A stretch of 13,332 nucleotides of DNA. Source: JBAXQQ01 sp037131695 (GTDB lineage Bacteria > Armatimonadota > Hebobacteria > CAIYQO01). The notes beneath the pieces are model-generated. The model worked only from the letters and a program-made list of their open reading frames with translations. It searched no databases and was not told the DNA's origin. Position numbers and translations under genes: made by a program. Every line of letters begins with the position of its first letter. Position 1 is the first letter of the stretch. Below are positions 1-5,677 of this stretch, one piece after another. The stretch is from assembly GCA_964638715.1 (NCBI GenBank), contig CAZWZF010000091.1, positions 1-13,332 of the forward strand, in the 5' to 3' direction.

Positions 1-329
1 GGGTTATGGGGAGGGGGTGGGTTAGGGTTATCAATATCATCTGGCTGTGGCTGATCTTCCGGTCGCGGCGGCAAATTATTGCCTGGTCGCGGCGGCGGAT
101 TTAAAGATACTTGTGCGCCTAATAAGAAATTGAAAAATTTTAGATGCGGTTCCGGTATCGGGTTGGGGTATAATTGGGGATTTGCCAGCATTTCGCGGCG
201 CATTGATATAATATTTTGTCGGGCTATATAATATGACGAAACAGAACTAAGTACCCAACTGATCAAAATTGCCAGCAGGATAGACATCATCAATCTTAAA
301 CTAACACTACGCTTCGGGACGAAACGCAT
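1..329 (-). CDS. Sensor histidine kinase, N-terminal part (cut by window edge)
   Basis: The reading frame opens with ATG at 327-329 and stays open for 109 codons to the window edge, so the catalytic part lies outside. The protein starts MRFVPKRSVSLRLMMSILLA: a basic N-terminus and then one hydrophobic segment (about residues 12-35, ending SSYYIA), as in the first membrane helix of a sensor kinase. After it comes an extracytoplasmic stretch unusually rich in proline, with NPIPEPH, NPPPRPGNN, LPPRPEDQPQP and NPPPPHN. The start overlaps the response regulator gene by 23 bases, and a strong ribosome site GAGGAG (336-341) lies six bases before the ATG. Position, overlap and topology support a membrane sensor kinase paired with the regulator at 307-996. 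No H-box or ATPase domain is visible here, so the kinase assignment rests on context. Confidence 0.72.
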   Translation of the reverse strand, partial: MRFVPKRSVSLRLMMSILLAILISWVLSSVSSYYIARQNIISMRREMLANPQLYPNPIPEPHLKFFNFLLGAQVSLNPPPRPGNNLPPRPEDQPQPDDIDNPNPPPPHN

Positions 330-996
330 ATCCAACTCCTCGCACTGTAACCACCGGGCAGGGGTCTAATCCGGCAGCGGTCAATTTGTCGCGTAAACGG
401 TAAACATGGTTGTCAACCAGCCTCAACTCGCCATAAAAATCATTTCCCCACAAGATGTCAGCCAGTTGATTGCGCGAGAAAACTGTGCGCGGTCTTTTCA
501 TCATTGCAGTCAGCAAGTCAAACTCGGTAGATGATAATTGAACGTCAATACCGTTTATTGCTACCCTTCGTTCATCGGTAAATACTTCCAATCCCTGGTT
601 GCGCAATTGGCTGTTGCTGTTTTGTGTGTCCCGGCGTATTCTCCGCAGCAGTGCCTTTACCCGGGCAACTAATTCTGACGCGTAAAATGGCTTGGTAACG
701 TAATCATCGGCACCTTTTTCAAGTGCGCGCACTTTGTCTATTTCGCCTTCGCGTGCTGACAGCATCATCACAAACGCGTCAGAACTGCGGCGTATCTCTT
801 CGCAAACCTTAACGCCATCCATCTCCGGCATCATTATGTCCAGTATGGTGACATCCGGCTTTTCCGCGCGAAAAGTTGCCAGCGCGTCTTTTCCGTTATA
901 AACAATAAATACCTGAAAGCCTTCGGCTTCCAGATACCATCGCAATCCTTCAACTAAATCCTGGTCATCATCTGCCAGTAAAACTTTAGTAGGCAT
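307..996 (-). CDS. OmpR/PhoB-family response regulator
   Basis: DNA-binding response regulator of 229 residues, normal length for the family. The receiver domain spans residues 4-118. It has the acidic pocket D9/D10, the phosphoacceptor D53 in TILDIMMPEMDG, the switch residue S80 in MMLSAREGE, and K102 in the conserved YVTKPF. A linker follows, then a winged-helix DNA-binding domain (about 133-226) with the OmpR signatures LSSTEFDLL, FSRNQLADILWG, RLVDNHVYRLRDKL and VRGVGYAF. GAGGA ends five bases before the ATG (1002-1006). The gene overlaps the sensor kinase that follows it by 23 bases, so they form a two-component pair. It lies 178 bases after the secreted proline-rich protein gene on the same strand. 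Members of this family usually bind tandem direct repeats; such repeats occur at 2074-2091 before that gene. The signal sensed is unknown. Confidence 0.95.
   Translation of the reverse strand: MPTKVLLADDDQDLVEGLRWYLEAEGFQVFIVYNGKDALATFRAEKPDVTILDIMMPEMDGVKVCEEIRRSSDAFVMMLSAREGEIDKVRALEKGADDYVTKPFYASELVARVKALLRRIRRDTQNSNSQLRNQGLEVFTDERRVAINGIDVQLSSTEFDLLTAMMKRPRTVFSRNQLADILWGNDFYGELRLVDNHVYRLRDKLTAAGLDPCPVVTVRGVGYAFRPEA
336..341 (-). promoter_or_regulatory. Ribosome binding site of the sensor kinase inside the regulator gene
   Basis: On the minus strand GAGGAG lies six bases before the ATG at 327-329, inside the 3' end of the response regulator coding sequence. It decides the kinase start and indicates translational coupling of the two genes. 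Confidence 0.65.
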
Positions 997-1049
997 TGAA
1001 TTCCTCGTTTATGTTATATCTTATCGGCTATAGGAAAAATCTGTAATTT

Positions 1050-1068
1050 AATTTGCCATTTGCCATTT
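1050..1068 (-). repeat. AAATGGCAAATGGCAAATT repeat copy
   Basis: The 19-base sequence AAATGGCAAATGGCAAATT on the minus strand is identical to 13211-13229 on the plus strand after the UroD-like gene. It lies in the spacer between the secreted protein gene and the response regulator gene, downstream of the former. Confidence 0.7.
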
Positions 1069-1117
1069 ATATCCGCCGTTTGATTATACCACAACTGACT
1101 ATTTTTCTCACAATTCA

Positions 1118-1154
1118 TATATAACGAGGAGTGTTTAAGACTCCCCGTTATATA
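1118..1154 (-). terminator. Strong hairpin after the secreted protein gene
   Basis: Arms TATATAACGAGGAGT (1118-1132) and ACTCCCCGTTATATA (1140-1154) form a 15-base stem with a 7-base loop. The only irregular position is an A-C mismatch in plus-strand RNA but a G-U wobble in minus-strand RNA, so the minus-strand transcript folds better. It starts about 20 bases downstream of the stop of the gene at 1175-2005. No clear U-run follows on the minus strand, so it may be a partial terminator or an RNA-stabilising structure between that gene and the response regulator. Confidence 0.5.
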
Positions 1155-1156
1155 CA

Positions 1157-1190
1157 ATTTTTAATTTTTAATTATCAATTTTTAATTCTC
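1157..1190 (-). repeat. AATTAAAAATT tandem repeat containing a stop codon
   Basis: On the minus strand, AATTAAAAATT units occur in tandem, separated by GAT and then overlapping. The stop codon TGA of the secreted protein gene (1175-1177) lies inside the array and is followed in frame by TAA. A related AATTAAAAATT unit holds the stop of the glycoside hydrolase gene at 4191. Confidence 0.55.
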
Positions 1191-2005
1191 TTACTCTTAC
1201 GAGCCGGTGCTGATTTTTTACCTGCTGGCGGTGTGCCGGTTACTACACTTGCTTTTATTGATCCGTCAGAAACGCTGATGGATGTTAATTGGTTGCCGCG
1301 CAGTATATACAGGATATCGCCATTCAAATCTAATTTTGGCTTTGCAGGTGGCGGCATTGGTGGTCCTTGCATTTCTGGTCTATCTTGTGGCGGTCCTTGT
1401 CGGTCATCCATATCTTCTCCACCTTGTTGTCTACCCAACTCTGGTCTGCCTTTCAATTGCTGATCATTTCCAGTTGCAGGAGTTGTGTCTGTAACAGCAG
1501 TGTCGGTAGTTGTGGTCGTGTCATTTTGTACAACTGGTTTTACAGGTGTTGTTAATGGAGTTTTCACTACAACTGCAAATGTGTCGCCAGATATCTTGTA
1601 AAATGTATCGCCTGCAACTGCCAGTAAATATTCAGTCGTTGAACCGGAACCATTATATATTACGAAATTGCTTGGTACTGGCGGTGGTGGTGGCGGCATC
1701 ATAGTATTATCACCAGTAACAGCAGTTACTGGCGTGTCAGCAGGAATCCCAAGTTCGAGTTGCCCAAGCTGTTCCAGGCTTGCTGAATCATACTTGGTAA
1801 ATTTTGGCCCTTCCAGAATATAAACACCGGTCGTCCCGCTATCCATTACTGCGTGTGCTGCCGGTGGCGGTGGTGGTGGTCCCTGATGTTGGTCGCGGCA
1901 CTGCGGGCCATCGCCATTCATTCCAAACTGGGCAAAAGCGGCGGTGGCAAGACCAAGAGTCAGGACCGACGCAATAATCATGGTTCTTGACGTTTTGATT
2001 TTCAT
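1175..2005 (-). CDS. Secreted proline-rich protein with three short beta-type repeats
   Basis: A 276-residue protein of unknown function. Residues 1-25 are a clear signal peptide (MKIKTSRTMIIASVLTLGLA, then cleavage near AFA-QF), so it is exported. The mature part alternates low-complexity linkers (GPPPPPPAAH, MMPPPPPPVP, a T-rich run at 162-175, GPPMPPPAKPKL) with three related segments at about 60-85 (GVYILEGPKFTKYDSASLEQ), 126-151 (YLLAVAGDTFYKISGDTF) and 230-256 (DILYILRGNQLTSISVSDGS). Each reads as hydrophobic strand, G-rich turn, then a second and third strand, like a blade fragment of a PQQ or beta-propeller repeat; this is inference. The C-terminus is basic (KKSAPARKSKRIKN). The ribosome site AAGGAG is at 2015-2020. 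Downstream are the response regulator and a sensor kinase whose outer domain is also proline-rich, which suggests a linked role. No enzymatic motif is visible. Confidence 0.85.
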   Translation of the reverse strand: MKIKTSRTMIIASVLTLGLATAAFAQFGMNGDGPQCRDQHQGPPPPPPAAHAVMDSGTTGVYILEGPKFTKYDSASLEQLGQLELGIPADTPVTAVTGDNTMMPPPPPPVPSNFVIYNGSGSTTEYLLAVAGDTFYKISGDTFAVVVKTPLTTPVKPVVQNDTTTTTDTAVTDTTPATGNDQQLKGRPELGRQQGGEDMDDRQGPPQDRPEMQGPPMPPPAKPKLDLNGDILYILRGNQLTSISVSDGSIKASVVTGTPPAGKKSAPARKSKRIKN

Positions 2006-2051
2006 GGTTATATTCTCCTTTTTACATTAACTGATAGTTGCATCAGCTTTA

Positions 2052-2102
2052 TGTATATACTCTACCGCCCATTTATCACATAAATATCACAAAGATATTT
2101 TA
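2052..2102 (-). promoter_or_regulatory. Candidate promoter with OmpR/PhoB-type direct repeats
   Basis: The 7-base repeat TATCACA occurs at 2074-2080 and 2085-2091 with an 11-base period, and a weak third unit TATTTTA follows in phase at 2096-2102. Response regulators of the OmpR/PhoB family commonly bind such 7+4 base tandem repeats. On the minus strand the repeats overlap the expected -35 position of a possible -10 hexamer TATATA (2054-2059), as in activator-dependent promoters. The target would be the secreted protein gene. The evidence is sequence pattern only. The divergent glycoside hydrolase gene shares this 188-base spacer, in which ggtaat (2125-2130) and attacc (2152-2157) also form a short inverted repeat. 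Confidence 0.4.
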
Positions 2103-2193
2103 TTTGTGTTGCAAATTTTATGCAGGTAATCAATAGAATCTAACGAAAAGAATTACCAGACTAAATTAAAACTAATATATTGGAGAAATATCA

Positions 2194-4191
2194 ATGGACC
2201 AATTACCTTTTCGTCAGATTCATCTTGACTTTCACACCTCAGAAGCTATTCCCGGCGTAGGGAAAGACTGGGACAAAGCGCATTTTCAGCAGATGCTGAA
2301 GTTGGGACATGTCAGTTCCATCACAGTATTCTCGAAATGCCATCATGGCTGGTCATACCATCCAACCAGTGTTCCTCTCAGTGAGACGCACCCATCTCTC
2401 AAACCGGGTCTTGATTTAACCGGTGAGATGATTAAGGCTGCTCATGAAATCGGCGTGCAGACTCCCGTTTATATTTCATCTGGATTAGATGAAAAGCTGG
2501 CGCGCACCCATAGTGGATGGCTGCGAGTATTGCCGGATGGCGGTACCACCTGGTCGAGATGGCTGGAAGCCGGTTATCACGAATTTTGCATGCGGTCGCC
2601 ATACCTTGATTACCTGATTGAACAGACTGTCGAAGTTGTAAAACGCTACGACTTGTTTGAAGGTTTGTTTATGGATATCGTCGGCGTTCGTGATTGCTGC
2701 TGCCAGTATTGCTATCGTGAAATGATAAAGCGCGGTATGGACCCGCGAAACGGCGATGACCGCATGACACTGGGACGCGAAACCTATATAAATTACGCTC
2801 GACGAATCAATGAGGCCGTTCACGCCATCAAACCGCAAATCCGCGTATTCCACAATGGCGGTCATATAATTCGCGGCGATCACGAACTGGCATTTTTAAA
2901 TACTCACCATTTTGAACTGGAATCACTGCCTACCGGCGGATGGGGATATGACCATTTCCCGCTGTCCGCTCGATACATTCAAGGTCTCGGTTTCGAGTTC
3001 CTTGGCATGACCGGCAAATTCCATACCTCATGGGGTGAATTCGGTGGTTACAAGCACCCGAACGCGCTGAGATATGAAACTGCGTTGTCACTGGCAAATG
3101 GCGCCAAGATATCTGTTGGCGACCAGATGCATCCATTTGGACAGTTAGACAAGGCAACCTATACCCTGATAGGCGCCGGCTTTGCTGAAGTAGAGCAGAA
3201 AGAACCATGGTGCACCGGCGTTACCAGCATTGCCGATATCGGCGTATTTTCTATAGAAGCATTTGCCAGTCATGGCGCACAAACCGGTCCAAGCGCATCA
3301 ACCGGAATGGCTGATGCCGGAGTTATCCGCATCTTGCAGGAAGGCGGTTTGCTGTATGACGTGCTGGATTCATCGAGCGATTTGAGCAAATATAAATTGC
3401 TGATATTACCGGACGCGATTCCTGTTTGCGGCGAATTTAAGATAAAATTGCAGGCGTTTATCGCCGGTGGCGGAAAAATATTCGCCAGTTGGGAAAGCGC
3501 GCTTAATAAAGATAAAAACGGCTTCAATCTTGATTTTGGTGTTGATTACAAGGGTCAAAGCACACTTAGCCCGGAATATATCATTCCGAAATTTGAATTG
3601 GTAAATTGGGCAAACGGCGCATTTGTAATGTATTCGCAGGCGAAAGAAATCACTACTACCACCGGCACAGTAATGGCCGAATTGCAGCACCCGTTCTTCA
3701 ACCGTGATATGCTTCATTTCTGCTCGCACCAGCACGCGCCGAATACATTTGAAACTGCCGGTCCGGCGATGGTCAGCACCGCCAACACCGTATACGTCGC
3801 ATTCCCGGTATTTCACCTGTATGCTGATAAAGGCCAAAACGTATTGCGCGACATAGTATTACAGGGAATCCGCGCATTACTGCCGGAAACTACCCTTACT
3901 ACCAACCTTCCGGCGCAAGGCGTACAGACTGTGATGTACCAGAAAGCGGAAAACCGCACCATTGTGCATCTGCTATATGTAAGCCCGGTAAAACGCGGCC
4001 AGGGAATCGAAGTAATCGAGGATATCCTGCCAATATATAATGTACAGGTAAACCTGCGAGTAGCCAAACAGCCAAGCCGCGTATACCTGGCACCGCAAGG
4101 CATCGACCTGCCATTCACCGTAGAAAACGGCGTGATGAATACAGTAGTGCCAGAATTGTGCTGTCACCAGATGGTTGTTGTAGATAATTAA
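2194..4191 (+). CDS. Glycoside hydrolase-like protein, GHL6 type, with trimerisation-like C-terminus
   Basis: A 665-residue protein resembling the hypothetical glycosyl hydrolase 6 family (GHL6, PF14871). The N-terminal TIM-barrel part (about 1-345) begins PFRQIHLDFHTSEAIPGVGK. It has VTVF/ITVFSKCHHGW-type strand ends, and an aspartate D161 in EGLFMDIVG placed like a barrel catalytic acid. A cysteine cluster RDCCCQYC (168-173) follows, then HHFELESLPTGGWGYDHFP (E242 and E244 are acid/base candidates). Residues about 375-555 look like a Rossmann-type beta-galactosidase trimerisation domain (KLLILPDAIPVCGEF, GGGKIFASWES), followed by a beta-rich tail. There is no signal peptide, so it is probably cytoplasmic. 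GGAG at 2182-2185 precedes the ATG by eight bases. It is single-gene, divergent from the secreted protein gene. The substrate is unknown; neighbours suggest fucose-containing glycans. Confidence 0.85.
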   Translation: MDQLPFRQIHLDFHTSEAIPGVGKDWDKAHFQQMLKLGHVSSITVFSKCHHGWSYHPTSVPLSETHPSLKPGLDLTGEMIKAAHEIGVQTPVYISSGLDEKLARTHSGWLRVLPDGGTTWSRWLEAGYHEFCMRSPYLDYLIEQTVEVVKRYDLFEGLFMDIVGVRDCCCQYCYREMIKRGMDPRNGDDRMTLGRETYINYARRINEAVHAIKPQIRVFHNGGHIIRGDHELAFLNTHHFELESLPTGGWGYDHFPLSARYIQGLGFEFLGMTGKFHTSWGEFGGYKHPNALRYETALSLANGAKISVGDQMHPFGQLDKATYTLIGAGFAEVEQKEPWCTGVTSIADIGVFSIEAFASHGAQTGPSASTGMADAGVIRILQEGGLLYDVLDSSSDLSKYKLLILPDAIPVCGEFKIKLQAFIAGGGKIFASWESALNKDKNGFNLDFGVDYKGQSTLSPEYIIPKFELVNWANGAFVMYSQAKEITTTTGTVMAELQHPFFNRDMLHFCSHQHAPNTFETAGPAMVSTANTVYVAFPVFHLYADKGQNVLRDIVLQGIRALLPETTLTTNLPAQGVQTVMYQKAENRTIVHLLYVSPVKRGQGIEVIEDILPIYNVQVNLRVAKQPSRVYLAPQGIDLPFTVENGVMNTVVPELCCHQMVVVDN

Positions 4192-4216
4192 AAATTAGAA
4201 ATGCAAAATAAAAATT
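4187..4216 (+). repeat. AATTAAAAATT repeat at the glycoside hydrolase stop
   Basis: The stop TAA (4189-4191) lies within AATTAAAAATTAGAAATGC, followed by CAAAATAAAAATTG. The AATTAAAAATT unit is shared with the array at 1157-1190, where another stop codon also lies inside it. Confidence 0.5.
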
Positions 4217-4219
4217 GTT

Positions 4220-4289
4220 GGCTGCGATTGAAAGATGGTTATAAGATGTTGTCTCTGTTTGGAACAAGGTCGCAGCCCGGCGGTTTTTT
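4220..4289 (+). terminator. Possible terminator or structured 3' end
   Basis: ggctgcga (4220-4227) and tcgcagcc (4270-4277) are perfectly complementary, separated by 42 bases, and are followed by cggcgg and six T (4284-4289). It lies 28 bases after the glycoside hydrolase stop. The long loop is unusual for an intrinsic terminator. Confidence 0.4.
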
Positions 4290-4335
4290 ATAAATTGCAA
4301 CTTAGATTGTTCATTGATAACTATTATTAATTGAA

Positions 4336-4375
4336 GCTGATGGTTTCTCTTGATATAATTCCATAACCCATCAGC
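4336..4375. repeat. Inverted repeat GCTGATGGTT / AACCCATCAGC
   Basis: Arms at 4336-4345 and 4365-4375 pair with one bulged base around a 19-base loop. It sits between two other hairpins in the convergent spacer; its function is unknown. Confidence 0.5.
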
Positions 4376-4400
4376 AACGCTGTGGGTATAATTGATATAA

Positions 4401-4475
4401 AATAAAATACGCTCTGTAAGAGCATAATTCCTTATTTTAATGGAATTATGCTTTTTGCAGAGCGTTAATTTTATT
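4401..4475. terminator. Long hairpin, probable bidirectional terminator
   Basis: The left arm (4401-4431) and right arm (4442-4475) pair through aataaaat/attttatt, acgctctg/cagagcgt and agcataattcc/ggaattatgct, interrupted by small bulges, with a 10-base loop. T-rich sequence flanks both ends on both strands, and the position between convergent genes suits termination in both directions. Confidence 0.55.
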
Positions 4476-4510
4476 ATGGTATCCAGAATCGCAACGTGGC
4501 TATGTGATTT

Positions 4511-4545
4511 AATTTGCAATTTGCCACTTACAATTTGCAATTTCA
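4511..4545 (-). repeat. AATTGCAAATTG repeat abutting a stop codon
   Basis: On the minus strand the Gfo/Idh stop TAA is followed at once by TGAAATTGCAAATTG, then TAAGTGGC, then a second AATTGCAAATT. The repeat supplies an in-frame second stop (TGA). It is the same type of element as at 13205-13271. Confidence 0.65.
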
Positions 4546-5604
4546 TTATATCCTATACTTAACATCCATAGCCTGGTGGGTCTTTCCGCTCTTAGTGATG
4601 TGTGATATTAGTTCATCAACGTCGTAGCCAGTTATGCGTGATTGGGTGCCCTGGGTGCGTTTTGATATGTTATCGCAGAAGAATGCTATCGCGCGGTCGA
4701 ACGGCGATATGTTGTCGTAGCGATATTCGGTGGCGTTGCCGGTGGCATTGTCGTAATGTACCAGCAAAGATGATTTGTGGTCGTGCTGGTCCCAGGCGGC
4801 GCTGAATATTTCCAGTCGTCCTTGTGTGCCGTTTATTTCAATTCGTTCGTCCCAACCATCACGCAGGAAACCGATGCGGTATAACGGGTGTGCCAGTGCT
4901 TCGTAATGAACGATGCCGTTTGATGTTTCCAGCAAAGCTGCGGCCTGAATATCGAAGTCCGACCCTTCGGGAATATGGATGGTACCATACAGTCGTGAAG
5001 GACGGCCAAGCAGGAAGCATACCAGGTCGAGGATGTGGCTTCCGCCCATTACCAGGATGCCGCCGCCGTAATTTTTTACTACCAGTGATGGTTCACTTTT
5101 CGGTGTGCTGAAAAAACCTTCTTTCGGCAGGTTTTCCCATACATTTCCCCAATGCTGATATGCGCGGATACTGCTGGACATGATGGTACCCAGTGACGGT
5201 ATTAATTCTTTCGCTTTTTGTACCGCCGGGATGAATCTTTTCATATATGAAGTGTAAAAGATGGTCCCTTTAGCTTCAGCGGCAGCAACGATTTCCAACG
5301 CGTCGTCGGCATTTGTTGCCAGTGATTTTTCGCAGATGACTGCTTTACCGGCATTAATAGCGGCAAGGCAAACAGGTTTATGTACTGGTGAAATGGCGGT
5401 TACATCAACGGTATTCACTTCAGGGTCGTTAATAATATCCATATAATTGGCGGTATACTTCGCGCCGAACTTATCTGCCCATGGTCGCGCTGTTTTCTCA
5501 TTCAGGTCGCATACCCATGATATCTTCGCACCGGCTTTTTCAAGACCGGAAAAATGGAAACGGCTAATGCTGCCGCAGCCAACTACACCTACATTAATTT
5601 TCAT
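4546..5604 (-). CDS. Gfo/Idh/MocA-family NAD(P)-dependent oxidoreductase
   Basis: A 352-residue protein of normal family length, expected to oxidise or reduce a sugar or sugar derivative in the cytoplasm. The N-terminal Rossmann domain (1-120) begins with the nucleotide-binding motif GVVGCGSISRFH. Helix-strand repeats reach GKAVICEKSLA, where K93 is the usual catalytic lysine; the usual proline after it (EKP) is serine here. The C-terminal alpha/beta domain carries GGGILVMGGSHILDLVCFLLG-like sequence (residues 180-200), with H190 and D193 in the expected active-site helix. An aspartate commonly found before this histidine is M186. The ribosome site GAAGG is at 5611-5615. It is the last of three minus-strand genes, after a zinc dehydrogenase and a prepilin-like gene. 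The substrate cannot be named from sequence. Confidence 0.9.
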   Translation of the reverse strand: MKINVGVVGCGSISRFHFSGLEKAGAKISWVCDLNEKTARPWADKFGAKYTANYMDIINDPEVNTVDVTAISPVHKPVCLAAINAGKAVICEKSLATNADDALEIVAAAEAKGTIFYTSYMKRFIPAVQKAKELIPSLGTIMSSSIRAYQHWGNVWENLPKEGFFSTPKSEPSLVVKNYGGGILVMGGSHILDLVCFLLGRPSRLYGTIHIPEGSDFDIQAAALLETSNGIVHYEALAHPLYRIGFLRDGWDERIEINGTQGRLEIFSAAWDQHDHKSSLLVHYDNATGNATEYRYDNISPFDRAIAFFCDNISKRTQGTQSRITGYDVDELISHITKSGKTHQAMDVKYRI

Positions 5605-5630
5605 GATTTTCCTTCTTTATTTTAGATTTT

Positions 5631-5662
5631 TTGTAGAGACGCATGGCCGTGCGGCTCTACAA
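5631..5662. repeat. REP-like palindrome between prepilin and Gfo/Idh genes
   Basis: TTGTAGAG (5631-5638) pairs with CTCTACAA (5655-5662). Inside it CGCA (5640-5643) pairs with TGCG (5650-5653) around the loop TGGCCG, with one A-G mismatch between the stem parts. Palindromes with GTAGAG(A/C)CGC-type arms are known as dispersed intergenic repeats in many bacterial genomes. It lies 15 bases after the prepilin gene stop and 26 bases before the Gfo/Idh start, with a T-run on its plus-strand left flank. A role in RNA stability or termination is inference. Confidence 0.55.
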
Positions 5663-5677
5663 TATTGAAATGTGCTA

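Larger units (their letters stand above)
4192..4545. other. 354-base convergent spacer with three inverted repeats and no gene
   Basis: This spacer separates two convergent genes (2194-4191 plus, 4546-5604 minus). I find no supported gene in it; a long minus-strand frame crossing it has no family resemblance and overlaps real coding sequence. It holds in order: an 8-base inverted repeat followed by a T-run (4220-4289), an inverted repeat at 4336-4375, a long hairpin at 4401-4475, and A/T-rich repeats at each end. Confidence 0.7.

Noticed and set aside
1157..1190. A/T-rich tandem units considered as a CRISPR array
   Set aside because: The units are short, overlapping and without unique spacers, and no cas gene is near.
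1131..1463. Plus-strand open frame opposite the secreted protein gene
   Set aside because: It is the shadow of the proline- and glycine-rich coding sequence on the other strand; the minus-strand frame has a signal peptide and a good ribosome site.
4115..4546. A 143-codon minus-strand open frame across the convergent spacer
   Set aside because: It overlaps the glycoside hydrolase gene, its sequence comes largely from A/T-rich repeats and hairpins, no ribosome site or family resemblance is visible, and it runs from a repeat.
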